The notes under the pieces: model-generated | The model's database searches: none | What the model was told of the DNA's origin: nothing | The model's input: the letters and a program-made list of their open reading frames with translations, nothing else | From: Oscillospiraceae bacterium | GTDB taxonomy: Bacteria; Bacillota_A; Clostridia; Oscillospirales; WRJC01 | Length of the DNA: 64,000 nucleotides | Assembly: GCA_009782405.1 (NCBI GenBank) | Contig: WRJC01000008.1 | Location: forward strand, 30,239-94,238 | Direction: 5' to 3' | Part shown: positions 8,690-17,337 of the stretch, one piece after another | Position numbering within the stretch: position 1 is the first letter of the stretch | How the letters are laid out: each line of letters opens with the position of its first letter | Made by a program: the position numbers and the translations under genes

Positions 8690-9367
8690 ATGGGAAATCT
8701 CATCGCCTTCGACGGCATAGACGCCTCCGGCAAAACCACGCAGGCAAAAATCCTCGAAAAAAGGCTGCGCGAATCGGGGCGGGAAATTTTGTATCTCAGC
8801 TTCCCCGCATATGAAAGCGAAAGCTCTTCGTTAGTCAAGCTGTATTTGAACGGCGCCCTCGGCGCGCGTCCCGACGAAGTGAACGCTTATGCCGCTTCCT
8901 CGTTTTTTGCGGCGGACAGATACATATCCTTCTCCACAGGCTGGAAAGAATTTTACGGCAGGCCCGGCAGCCTGATAATTGCCAACCGATACACCACCGC
9001 CAACGCCGTGCACCAGCTTTCGAAACTGCCAAAGAACGAATGGGACGGGTTTTTGGACTGGCTGTACGACTTTGAATTCGAAAAACTGAAGCTGCCGAAA
9101 CCCGACCTGACGGTTTTTTTCGACATGCACTTCGATGTGGCGCTCAAGCTGGTGGAAGAACGCGCGAAAAAGACGTCGGCGAAAAAAGACATACACGAAA
9201 TGGATCAGCAATACTTGAAAAGATGCTGCGAAGCAGGCAAGTACGCCGCCGAATATTTGGGCTGGGAGAGCATCGTGTGTTACCGCGAAAGCGAATCGGG
9301 CGTTTTGTCGCCCAAAAGCGAATCGGAGATAAGCGAAGATTTATTTGAGCTGACAAGGTACATATAG
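8690..9367 (+). CDS. tmk: Thymidylate kinase-like protein
   Basis: A 225-residue P-loop kinase of the thymidylate kinase family, which phosphorylates dTMP to dTDP. The Walker A motif FDGIDASGKTT is at residues about 6-16, and NRYTTANAVH at about residue 100 corresponds to the nucleotide-binding DR(Y/H) region. A lid with ERAKKTSAKKD follows near residue 160. Start ATG 8690 has AAAGG ten bases upstream. The family is confident; that it is the main cellular Tmk rather than a deoxynucleoside-monophosphate kinase paralogue is likely but not proven. The stop codon abuts the start of the GNAT gene, implying co-translation. Confidence 0.85.
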   Translation: MGNLIAFDGIDASGKTTQAKILEKRLRESGREILYLSFPAYESESSSLVKLYLNGALGARPDEVNAYAASSFFAADRYISFSTGWKEFYGRPGSLIIANRYTTANAVHQLSKLPKNEWDGFLDWLYDFEFEKLKLPKPDLTVFFDMHFDVALKLVEERAKKTSAKKDIHEMDQQYLKRCCEAGKYAAEYLGWESIVCYRESESGVLSPKSESEISEDLFELTRYI

Positions 9368-10288
9368 ATGGCATATATGACGCTTGCGGATTTTTCGCAC
9401 AAAAAAGAGCTGGTCGAGCTGTGGGTCGAGGCGTTTGGCGACGAAGAAGGCTTCATATCGTCCTTTTTGGATTCCTACATGACCCCACGCCGCAACGTCC
9501 CCGCTGTGATAGATGGGGGCAAGCTGGCATCCGCGCTTTATCTGATCGATTTCCCGTTGTATTCAAATGCGGGCGCCATCGGGGTTTGCGCCTATCTTTT
9601 CGCAGCCGCCACAAAAAAGGCCCATAGAAATAGCGGATATATGTCCGAACTTGTCGGGTATTCCTCCGAGCTTTGCAAGAGCAGGGGGCAAAAAGCGATT
9701 TTTTTGTTCCCGCAGGCCCAAAATCCCAAACTTTTCGATTTTTATTCCAAATTCGGCTTTGAGTGCATATACGCCGAAAAGAAAATAAAAGGCATGGGAG
9801 GGGGCGGCCGGAATCAATCGCACGAATTAAAAGACATCGACATCGCCAACGAAGCCATTTTCAGCCGGCTGTATGAAGCCTATGCCGCATTCGCCGGCAA
9901 TTCGCCCTTGGCTCCCCTGAAAGACAAGCCTTTCTATTTCATGTGCGCCGCCTCATATTTGGATTCCGGCGCCCGCTCTGCGGTCCTGGAGCGCACAAAT
10001 GAACATAATTGCGAAAAAATTTGTTATGTTTTTTACAAAAAAGATAAAAATACTTATTATATCGATGATATAATACCTATAGAAGGCAAAAACAGCATGG
10101 AAGCTTTGTCGGAGTTCATGGCAAATTCGAAAGCCGGCACGAATTTCGAGATAAACGTCCCTCCCGATTCGCGCGAAGATGAAAAAAATTCGCCGCTGGC
10201 GATGATTCTGCCGCTTTCGGACGATGTGCGCCGCATTGCGCATGGGCTCGAAGTTCCCGCGTATATAAATATGTTTATGAATATATAA
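9368..10288 (+). CDS. GNAT-family N-acetyltransferase
   Basis: A 306-residue protein whose first 150 residues read as a GNAT fold: LVELWVEAFG, then GVCAYLFAAATKKAHRNSGYMSEL as the acetyl-CoA-binding region, and LFDFYSKFGFECIYAEKK as the typical late-GNAT strand and helix. The C-terminal half has no recognised family and may be a second, degenerate GNAT or a substrate-binding domain as in Eis-type enzymes. The gene starts one base after the upstream kinase stop and belongs to a rightward string with DJ-1, 5-FCL, CPBP and mltG. Substrate unknown. Confidence 0.75.
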   Translation: MAYMTLADFSHKKELVELWVEAFGDEEGFISSFLDSYMTPRRNVPAVIDGGKLASALYLIDFPLYSNAGAIGVCAYLFAAATKKAHRNSGYMSELVGYSSELCKSRGQKAIFLFPQAQNPKLFDFYSKFGFECIYAEKKIKGMGGGGRNQSHELKDIDIANEAIFSRLYEAYAAFAGNSPLAPLKDKPFYFMCAASYLDSGARSAVLERTNEHNCEKICYVFYKKDKNTYYIDDIIPIEGKNSMEALSEFMANSKAGTNFEINVPPDSREDEKNSPLAMILPLSDDVRRIAHGLEVPAYINMFMNI

Positions 10289-10323
10289 ATATGTGAAAAT
10301 AATTTTGGGGAGATGCAAAATTT

Positions 10324-10887
10324 ATGGTATATGTTTTTTTGGCTGACGGATTCGAGGAAATCGAGGCTGTGGCGCCCATCGATATTTTGAGGCGCGCCGG
10401 CTTGGAGGCGCGCTCCGTCAAAGTGGGCGGCGAGGGCAAAATCGCCACAGGCTCGCACGGGATAAAAATCGAGGCCGACATGCGCGAGGGCGAAATCGGC
10501 GCGAAGGAGAAAAAAAATCCGGAAATGATCGTGCTTCCCGGAGGCGGGGCGGGCGTGGAAAACCTGTACAAATCCAAAACGCTGCGGGAAATTGTTTCTT
10601 TCTGCGTCGAATCCGGAATAAAAATCGGGGCGATCTGCGCCGCGCCTTCGATTTTGGCGAGGATGGGTTTCCTCAAAAACATAAAAGCCACCTCATACCC
10701 TTCTTTTTTGCATTACCTGTCCGAGGGCGGGGCGGTTTTGGAAGAAGGCAAAAAAGTCGTGACAGACGGCATATTCACGACTGCGGAGGCGGCGGGCGCA
10801 TCCGCCGAGTTTGGGCTCGAACTTGCGAGGGTTTTAAAAGGCGGGGGCGAGGCGGAAAAAATCGGGAAACAAATTTTATTTTATTGA
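10324..10887 (+). CDS. DJ-1/PfpI family protein
   Basis: A 187-residue protein of the DJ-1/YajL type. The conserved Glu lies in DGFEEIEA (residue about 10), the nucleophile-elbow Cys in GAICAAPSIL (residue about 103), and the family PGGGAGVENL loop lies between them. Members act as stress-response deglycases, chaperones or small hydrolases; this protein's activity is not determined by the sequence. A GGGGAG ribosome site precedes ATG 10324. It sits in a housekeeping string immediately before the folate gene. Confidence 0.92.
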   Translation: MVYVFLADGFEEIEAVAPIDILRRAGLEARSVKVGGEGKIATGSHGIKIEADMREGEIGAKEKKNPEMIVLPGGGAGVENLYKSKTLREIVSFCVESGIKIGAICAAPSILARMGFLKNIKATSYPSFLHYLSEGGAVLEEGKKVVTDGIFTTAEAAGASAEFGLELARVLKGGGEAEKIGKQILFY

Positions 10888-10909
10888 TTTATTGAATTGA
10901 GGTAACATA

Positions 10910-11515
10910 ATGTCTGAACTGCGCATCATAAAAAATGAACTGAGAGTCGAATTGCTGGAAAAACGCAGGAATATCGCCGCAGAAAAACGGGAGGAATGGG
11001 ACAAAAAAATAGCGAATGTGTTTTTGGGTTCGATATCGTACAGGTTTTGCGACATAGTGCTCATATACGTGTCCGCCAAGGAAGAAATATCCACCCTCGC
11101 GATAATCGAACATTCGCTCGCAAACAAAAAAATAGTGGCCTGCCCGGTTTCGAACACCGCGGAGAACACCCTTTCGTTCAAAACGATAAAATCGACCGAC
11201 GAGCTGTATTCCGGAAGCTACAACATACTCGAACCCCCCAAGACAAACCGGGACTTCAGGGATCTGCAAACCGAAGAGCTCGCCGGAAAAAAAGGCCAAT
11301 CCCTGGCAGTCTGCGTGATCCCTTGCTTGACCTACGATTCCGAAGGATATAGGATGGGTTACGGGAAGGGGTATTACGACAGGTTTTTGCCCACATTCGA
11401 GGGCACAAAAATCGGGCTCTGCTATTCCGGCTTCAAATCGGACAAATTGCCCAAAGGCAAATACGACGTGAAACTGGACGTGGTGATCACCGAAAAAGGC
11501 GTGACCGTGATATGA
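10910..11515 (+). CDS. 5-formyltetrahydrofolate cyclo-ligase
   Basis: A 201-residue enzyme converting 5-formyl-THF and ATP to 5,10-methenyl-THF in one-carbon metabolism. Diagnostic motifs are the N-terminal basic helix (LRVELLEKRRNIA), EEIST in the middle and the C-terminal ATP-binding signature RMGYGKGYYDRFL near residue 150. The ATG at 10910 is preceded by GAGG. The gene follows the DJ-1 gene by 22 bp, so co-transcription is likely. Confidence 0.95.
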   Translation: MSELRIIKNELRVELLEKRRNIAAEKREEWDKKIANVFLGSISYRFCDIVLIYVSAKEEISTLAIIEHSLANKKIVACPVSNTAENTLSFKTIKSTDELYSGSYNILEPPKTNRDFRDLQTEELAGKKGQSLAVCVIPCLTYDSEGYRMGYGKGYYDRFLPTFEGTKIGLCYSGFKSDKLPKGKYDVKLDVVITEKGVTVI

Positions 11516-11553
11516 CGGGCGCGGCAAAAGCGGAAAACTGAGGGGGGATATAT

Positions 11554-12543
11554 TTGCATATATCGGATAATTTGGCGGCCCCCTGCCTATTGGTCGCGGC
11601 GATGCTCATTTTGATTTTGTTCCAGAGCGCGCTGTATCAAGCCGGCGGCGCGATTTATCCCGAACCCGAAGGGCAAGAGGCCGAATCGGAGGCGGGCTGC
11701 ATAAGCCTGAACGGCGTAAGATACGTGCCCGACAGATTTTTCGCGCTTTCGGTGGCTGCGAACGTGTGCGCGTTTTTGCTTCCAGGGATCATCTACGTGA
11801 AATTCAAAAGCGCGGGGCATTCGAAAAAGCTGAAGTTCGGTTTCCCCAAGCCGCAGTACCTGCCTTTGTGCCTGTATATGGTTTTGCTCCTGTTTTCGGG
11901 GACGGTGCTGATAAATGCGCTGCTTTTTTGCTTCGGCCAAAGTGATTTCGGCGTTTCGGGCGTTTTGCCGCTTGTATTTCAAACCGGCGGAAATGCGGCT
12001 TACGACATGGGCGTGCTGACCGGTTTCGTGCTTTTGCCCGCTGTTTGCGAAGAATTTTTTTTCAGGTCGGTTATAGCGGCGGAATATGAAAAACACGGGG
12101 CTTTTTGCGCCTGTGCGCTCAGCGCCTTGGGTTTCGCGATTTCGCACTTTTCCTTGAAATTTTTGCCTTCGTATATTTTCGCCGCAATAATTTTCTACGT
12201 GCTCGCGAAAATCACGAATTCGGTGTTTTTTGCCATGTTTTTGCATATGGGGTATAATTTCTTTTGCATATATTTGGCCGACAAGTTTTTGGGGGCTTTG
12301 AATTTCGAGCAGAACCGCGCGATGTTCGTTTTCGTGGTTGCGATAATTTTTATCGTTTGCATGTTTTTTGTCCTGAACGCGCTCGAGGGCATATATTACA
12401 AAAAAGCCGACGCCAACGAGCCGTCCCCCGAAAGCGCCGGGCAAAACGGCCAAAAAAACGCGGCGGCCAAATTTTTGGCTTCGCTCGCCTCACCCACTTT
12501 CATAGCCGCCATAGTCATATTTTTTGTATATATAAACATATAA
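11554..12543 (+). CDS. CPBP family intramembrane metalloprotease
   Basis: A 329-residue polytopic membrane protein. All three CPBP (Abi/CAAX-protease) motifs are present: EEFFFRS near residue 168, FAISHFSLK near 194, and HMGYNF near 231, giving the Glu-Glu, His and His/Asn metal or catalytic residues. A short extracytoplasmic or cytoplasmic loop (residues about 28-60) follows the first helix. The start is probably TTG 11554 after an AGGGGGGA site; an in-frame ATG 15 codons later is the alternative. Target unknown; members process prenylated peptides, anti-sigma factors or bacteriocin precursors. A second CPBP gene lies in the fab operon. Confidence 0.86.
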   Translation: MHISDNLAAPCLLVAAMLILILFQSALYQAGGAIYPEPEGQEAESEAGCISLNGVRYVPDRFFALSVAANVCAFLLPGIIYVKFKSAGHSKKLKFGFPKPQYLPLCLYMVLLLFSGTVLINALLFCFGQSDFGVSGVLPLVFQTGGNAAYDMGVLTGFVLLPAVCEEFFFRSVIAAEYEKHGAFCACALSALGFAISHFSLKFLPSYIFAAIIFYVLAKITNSVFFAMFLHMGYNFFCIYLADKFLGALNFEQNRAMFVFVVAIIFIVCMFFVLNALEGIYYKKADANEPSPESAGQNGQKNAAAKFLASLASPTFIAAIVIFFVYINI

Positions 12544-12570
12544 TTTTCAAATTTTCAAGGGTAATTTCAA

Positions 12571-14304
12571 ATGGACAGCGATACAAACAAAAACCGGGGA
12601 GAAAATCAAAACGACGATTCCTGGGATTTGGGCGATATAATGGATATTTTGGGGGAAGGCAAAATCCACGAAAATCCCACCCCTCCCGCAAGCGAGAAAA
12701 TGGAAACGTATTTCCAGCCTCAAATCCAAAACCGGCCCAAAACTCAAAAACCGCCCCCGCCCCCGCCGCAAAACAAGCCGGCAGAGCGCCAAAAGCCAAG
12801 CCCCGGGCCGGTTTCGGCGAAGCCTTCCCCCAATCCCAATCCCCGCCAAACGGCAAACCGCCCGGCCGGGCCTGAACAGAAGCCGCCGCAAAAGGCACAA
12901 AACATAAAAGAGGCGAACATGGCCGACGAGGCGCAGAGCGGGCAAACAAAAAAATTCGACGCCGCCCGCAAAAAAACCGCAACGGCCGAAAGTCCGGCCC
13001 CCGACCCCACATACCACTACACGGGGCGGGACATAAAATCGAGCAGGCAAATATTCGAAAAAACGGAAGAAGATGAAATCCGGGTTTCGGAAAACAGGGA
13101 AAAGGCAAAAAACAAGCGCAGGGACGAGGAATCCGAAAGCCAAAAAAGCGGCTCCATCGTGTACGGGATACTCAAAGTGGTGCTGTACATTGCCGGGGTC
13201 GCGGTGGTATCGGGCATAATCGCGTACAACATAATCATGATGGCAAACGATGTATTCGCCTTTGTAAAAAACCCCGTGGAAGCTGTGGTGTTGATCCCCG
13301 AAGGCGCCGAGATCCCCGAAATCGCCCAAATATTGAAAGAAAAGGGGATCATAAAATACCCGGGGATTTTCACGCTGTATCTAAATTACAGGAAAAAAGA
13401 CAAGCTGTGGGAATACGAGCCCGGTTCATACGTGGTTTCATCGGAGACGAATTACGACGATTTGCTGGCGACATTCAGGAAAAAGGCGGCCGCGCGCGAA
13501 ATCGTCAGGATAACCATACCCGAAGGATATTCGATCGAGGAAATAATTTCCGAACTTGTGGACAACAACAAAATCGGCGTCCGCGAAGAATTCGAAAGAG
13601 TGATAAACGAATTCGATTTTTCCGGAAGCTACAGATTTTTGAAACCGCTCTACGAAAGCGAGCTTTCGCCGGACCGCAAATACAGGCTTGAGGGCTACTT
13701 GTTCCCCGACACGTACGATTTTTACAGGGACGAGAGCGAATTGAACATCATAGTCAGGTTCCTCGACAACTTCAGCGTCAAGTTCCCCGAGGAATATTAC
13801 AAGCAAATCGAAATCCTGGACAATATGTACAAAAATCTCACGGGGCGCGGGATGACCATAGACGACATAATCTCCTTAGCCTCGATTGTCCAATGGGAAG
13901 CGGCCCAAAACGACGATTTCCCGAAGATCGCGGCGGTCTTCCACAACAGGCTCACATCCCCGGGAAACTATCCCAGGCTGGAATCCGACGCCACGGTGCA
14001 ATACACGAACCTCGAACGCTTTTACGACGACGAAAAGGAAAAGTACAGATTCAAAAGGCCCGTCGGCGACGAACTCAGGGCTTTGCTGGAATTGGACGCG
14101 CCCTACAACACATACAGGCGAAACGGCCTCCCGCCGAGCTCCATATGCAACCCGGGATATGAGGCGATATCCGCCGCGCTCTGGCCCGAGGAAAACAGCC
14201 CGTATTACTATTTCGTAGCCAACACCAATACCGGCGAAGTCTATTACGGCAGGACAAGCGCCGAGCACTCCGAAAACATAAACAGGGCCAGGGCGGGCGA
14301 ATAG
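12571..14304 (+). CDS. mltG: Endolytic murein transglycosylase MltG (YceG-like)
   Basis: A 577-residue single-pass membrane protein that cuts nascent peptidoglycan glycan strands. Residues 1-190 are a cytoplasmic Pro/Lys/Gln-rich, probably disordered region with a proline run near residue 63. A membrane helix follows at about 196-218, then a LysM-like subdomain (VLIPEGAEIPEIAQIL) and the YceG catalytic domain. The active-site segment reads SIVQWEAAQ near residue 438 and ends in FHNRL; one of the two Glu positions common in this motif is Gln here while the next Glu is kept. The region DATVQYT...NTYRRNGLPPSSICNPG is typical. The long N-terminal tail is unusual beside the short E. coli form. Confidence 0.93.
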   Translation: MDSDTNKNRGENQNDDSWDLGDIMDILGEGKIHENPTPPASEKMETYFQPQIQNRPKTQKPPPPPPQNKPAERQKPSPGPVSAKPSPNPNPRQTANRPAGPEQKPPQKAQNIKEANMADEAQSGQTKKFDAARKKTATAESPAPDPTYHYTGRDIKSSRQIFEKTEEDEIRVSENREKAKNKRRDEESESQKSGSIVYGILKVVLYIAGVAVVSGIIAYNIIMMANDVFAFVKNPVEAVVLIPEGAEIPEIAQILKEKGIIKYPGIFTLYLNYRKKDKLWEYEPGSYVVSSETNYDDLLATFRKKAAAREIVRITIPEGYSIEEIISELVDNNKIGVREEFERVINEFDFSGSYRFLKPLYESELSPDRKYRLEGYLFPDTYDFYRDESELNIIVRFLDNFSVKFPEEYYKQIEILDNMYKNLTGRGMTIDDIISLASIVQWEAAQNDDFPKIAAVFHNRLTSPGNYPRLESDATVQYTNLERFYDDEKEKYRFKRPVGDELRALLELDAPYNTYRRNGLPPSSICNPGYEAISAALWPEENSPYYYFVANTNTGEVYYGRTSAEHSENINRARAGE

Positions 14305-14310
14305 GGGCTT

Positions 14311-15336
14311 CTAACAGCTATATTTTTCCCGCAGGGCTTTGCTTTTTTCCCGCGCTTCGTTATTGTCGTTTGCCCAGTCCTGTATCACCACGCGCATGTT
14401 TTTGTTGTCATTCTGCCATTGCCCATCGGATATTCGCGCGTGCATCTGGACGCAGGAATCCTCGAAATACTTGTACGCTTCCGGGTAGCGATCCGGCGTA
14501 TGGGTCAAATTCAGATTCAGCAGCGCAAGGTTTTTTATCGCTTTGAAGTTTTCCCACTGGTGCCCCGAATCCGCGCAGCAGTGCATTCCGGTGAGCCCGT
14601 ACCTGTCGGCCAGCCGGTTCAGGCTTCCCAGCGAAAAGCGGGCGAACATATCCGGGCTTATCGCCCCCACTTCGTCCTCTGAGAACGTCACCCCATAGGG
14701 CATATAATAATCGGGGTGGTGCGCTATAAACTCCGTGCCGTATCTCGCATACCATATATCCAAAAAATCGCAGAGGAATTTTTCGGTCATGGCCACCAAT
14801 TCCGTGACGGCTTCGGGGTCTTCGTACATCGCCGCGAAAAAATCTTCTTTGTTCCAGATCAAAGCCGCCACGTCGAGCGGGCTCTGGATGTCAGGCAGAT
14901 GCATCATGGCATTCGGGGCGGATTCCCTCAGTTTGTCCGCAATCTCAAAAATTTCCGCTGTGGGCGGGGAATTTAGCGGATCCGGCAAAGCGAGTTTTGC
15001 CACTTCCCTGGAATTGCGGACCAATGGCAGCGCAAACGGCATGTCGCCGGCCGGATACGATACCTTGCAGCCAAACGCGGCGGCGAATACCTCCGTGCCC
15101 GTATATGGCAGCAAAAACGGGATCATGTCTTCGTCGGTGTATTCGAGCGATTCCATCTGCATTTTGTAGGCGTTTACGCCGTATTCTATGCGGCCGGTTT
15201 TGTTTTCGGGATATGGCAGTGGGCGCCCGCCGTAATTGCGTCCGATCAAAATGACTGCGCCGCTTTTTTCTTTGTTTTCGTACAGGCTGATCCATCTCTG
15301 TTTTCTTTTTTCTATGATGTTTTCAATGCTATCCAT
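14311..15336 (-). CDS. URO-D-like (uroporphyrinogen decarboxylase fold) protein 1
   Basis: A 341-residue TIM-barrel protein resembling the uroporphyrinogen decarboxylase/MtaA superfamily. Visible family-like segments are LPDIQSPLDVAALI, the helix before it, and a late GMHCCADSGHQWENF strand with a Cys-rich patch suited to metal binding. Heme-pathway genes are absent nearby. Its partner 27 bp upstream is an alpha-L-fucosidase, so a role in sugar or methyl-group catabolism is more likely than heme synthesis. Start 15336 has CGGAGGGAC upstream. Two further URO-D-like genes occur at 23170-24300 and 54303-55367. Confidence 0.72.
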   Translation of the reverse strand: MDSIENIIEKRKQRWISLYENKEKSGAVILIGRNYGGRPLPYPENKTGRIEYGVNAYKMQMESLEYTDEDMIPFLLPYTGTEVFAAAFGCKVSYPAGDMPFALPLVRNSREVAKLALPDPLNSPPTAEIFEIADKLRESAPNAMMHLPDIQSPLDVAALIWNKEDFFAAMYEDPEAVTELVAMTEKFLCDFLDIWYARYGTEFIAHHPDYYMPYGVTFSEDEVGAISPDMFARFSLGSLNRLADRYGLTGMHCCADSGHQWENFKAIKNLALLNLNLTHTPDRYPEAYKYFEDSCVQMHARISDGQWQNDNKNMRVVIQDWANDNNEAREKSKALREKYSC

Positions 15337-15363
15337 GTTGTTTGTCCCTCCGATAATATTGAT

Positions 15364-16704
15364 TTATTGCACAAAATGCAGTATATACGCATCGGCGATC
15401 GATTCGGCGCCCAAATCGCCGCCATCCGGTTTTAGGGCATAGCCTTTCTCTGAGGTTTCAAACGTGATGGTTTTGCCCGTGCGTATATTTTCGATACGCG
15501 ATACTTTTTTGTTTATATGGGGTATGACGATTTCTTCCGGGAAACCCGCGCTTTCGCCGCGCATATGGAAAGCGAAGGCCTTTTTTTCTTTTTCCTTTTG
15601 CGTGAATGCGAAATTGCCGCTGCGGTACGGGTAGCAAGCCCTTGTGCCGTAAACGGCTTCGCCGTAAATTTTAAGCCAGTTCCCTATGCCGTTCATCCTC
15701 TCGATAGCGGGTTTTGGAAGCCTGCCGTCCGGCTGCGGCCCGACGTTCAGCGCCAGATTGCCGCCTTTGGCGATCACGTCGATGAGAAGGTGGATAAGTT
15801 CCTTCACCGATTTGTAGTCGTCGTCATAGGCAAACGAGAAGCTTTTTCCCATTGTCACATTGCTTTCCCAAGGGATGTCCATCGGGTTTTCAGGCACGCA
15901 CTGCTCGGGCGTGACGTAATTTTCGCATATCCCGCCGCAAGTCCTGTCCGCTGAAAGCAGCCACGGCTGCACCTTCCGCGCCTTTTCGATGAGTTCCTCG
16001 ATTCTTATGTCTTGCCCGCCGGCTCTGTTCACTTGGCCCGCGTCAAACCACAGCACATCTATTTTCCCGTAATTTTTCACCAATTCGAGCACTTGGTTGT
16101 GGGTGAACTCGACGAAATTCTCCCAAAGCTTCGGAAATTCTTCCGGATTGTATGTGGGGTTGCGGCCCACAAAGTTGCCCCGCGCCTGGTTTTTTGCCCA
16201 ATAGTACGGCGTGTGCCAGTCCGCTTTGGAAAAATACGCGGCTATCCCGAGCCCCCTGCGCCTGAACGCCTCGAACAGATGGGCGCACACATCGGCGTAT
16301 CGGTGGGTGCAAAACGGGCAGTTTTGCGCAGTTATCTTGTAGTCGGAATATTCCGTGTCCCACATGCAGAAACCGTCGTGGTGCTTGGTGGTGAAAATGA
16401 GATATTTGAAGCCGTTGTCCTTTGCCAGGTCCGCCCACAGTTCCGGCCGGAAGCGGATGGGGTTGAATGTCTTGTTCAGGTTGAAATAGTCGCGCTTGAA
16501 ATCATTGCCGCTGGTCTCCCAGTCCACCCCGGCCCTCGACCAGCTCGCATCTTCGTCCGACAGCGCCCAGGATTCCACTATGCCCCACTGCGAATACGGG
16601 CCCCAGTGCATCATCAGCGCCAGCTTTTGGTCGCGAAACCATTCCAGTCTTTGCAGGATATATGGGTCTTCGGGCCAAATATATCCTTTTTCGTTTTCCG
16701 CCAT
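15364..16704 (-). CDS. Alpha-L-fucosidase, GH29
   Basis: A 446-residue glycosidase without a signal peptide, so it acts in the cytoplasm on imported fucosylated oligosaccharides. The GH29 signature region includes MMHWGPYSQWG near residue 33, KYLIFTTKHHDGFCMWD near residue 100, and the nucleophile Asp in DVLWFDAGQ near residue 215. It has its own sigma-A promoter at 16754-16782 and a GGGGGGA ribosome site. It precedes the URO-D-like gene in a two-gene operon. Confidence 0.93.
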   Translation of the reverse strand: MAENEKGYIWPEDPYILQRLEWFRDQKLALMMHWGPYSQWGIVESWALSDEDASWSRAGVDWETSGNDFKRDYFNLNKTFNPIRFRPELWADLAKDNGFKYLIFTTKHHDGFCMWDTEYSDYKITAQNCPFCTHRYADVCAHLFEAFRRRGLGIAAYFSKADWHTPYYWAKNQARGNFVGRNPTYNPEEFPKLWENFVEFTHNQVLELVKNYGKIDVLWFDAGQVNRAGGQDIRIEELIEKARKVQPWLLSADRTCGGICENYVTPEQCVPENPMDIPWESNVTMGKSFSFAYDDDYKSVKELIHLLIDVIAKGGNLALNVGPQPDGRLPKPAIERMNGIGNWLKIYGEAVYGTRACYPYRSGNFAFTQKEKEKKAFAFHMRGESAGFPEEIVIPHINKKVSRIENIRTGKTITFETSEKGYALKPDGGDLGAESIADAYILHFVQ

Positions 16705-16753
16705 AAAATTATCCCCCTGTCATGATTGTTTTTGAATTTTTTGCATTTAATAT

Positions 16754-16782
16754 ATTATACGACAATCAAATGTTTTTTTCAA
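16754..16782 (-). promoter_or_regulatory. Sigma-A promoter for the fucosidase operon
   Basis: On the minus strand TTGAAA (16782-16777), 17-bp spacer, TATAAT (16759-16754). About 50 bp upstream of the alpha-fucosidase start. Confidence 0.85.
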
Positions 16783-16800
16783 GGGGGTTTTGCAAAATAG

Positions 16801-16908
16801 TTGGACTCCGCCGTAAAACGGATGGCGCCCGAGGTGGACGCAGAGGAACTCCGGGCGGCGCTTCGGGGCCACATAGATATGCTTGAGCGGCTGTACAGCC
16901 AGATTTGA
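16801..16908 (+). pseudogene. Short gene-end remnant
   Basis: A 35-codon frame ending in TGA at 16906-16908, with an amphipathic, Glu/Ala/Leu-rich sequence (EVDAEELRAAL...MLERLYSQI). It is GC-rich, has no ribosome site or start of note, and an in-frame stop lies immediately upstream. It reads like the last helix of a lost protein. It lies beside the methyltransferase fragment. Family unknown. The rest of 16705-17000 contains the fucosidase promoter and AT-rich sequence with nothing else recognised. Confidence 0.3.
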
Positions 16909-17000
16909 TTTTGCGATTTGCCTGTGCGCGAAACATGCTGATATATTGACAAAAAACGCAAAAAAGCGGGCAAATTTGCCAAAACCATTTGATAAAATTT

Positions 17001-17324
17001 TTAATGTATTTTAATGCTTTTATTATTATTCAGACCGTCGCCTAAACAGCTTATTGAATGAGGGTGGTTTTTTTTCCAAGTTTCGATTGCCGGTTTTAAA
17101 TAATCAATACCGAGAACAGGAAAAAAACCCGCCCACGAACAACCTACGGAAAAGCCACCGGCGCCACAAAATAAATCAAGCATTGTAAGACTATCTTGGG
17201 GTACAGATAATTTGTCAATATTATAAAATACAGGTTCAATTTCTTGAACATAAGCACTTTTTTCAGCAGGATTTTTTCGTAATTTGCAATAACTTGCGAT
17301 TGCCTCCCTGCCGATACTGCCCAT
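17001..17324 (-). pseudogene. C5-cytosine DNA methyltransferase, N-terminal fragment
   Basis: A 107-residue frame holding methyltransferase motif I (LDLFCGAGGFSVGCSWAGF) and the following IDYLKPAIETWKKNHP segment, both typical of C5-cytosine methylases. The catalytic Pro-Cys motif IV and all later motifs are missing, so the gene is dead. The frame stays open upstream through the codons just past the stop of the adjacent binding-protein gene, which ends at 17338, so the fragment abuts that gene's 3' end. It is visibly more AT-rich than its neighbours, which suggests transfer. A different methyltransferase fragment lies at 22812-23077. Confidence 0.75.
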
Positions 17325-17337
17325 TGGGACACACGGG

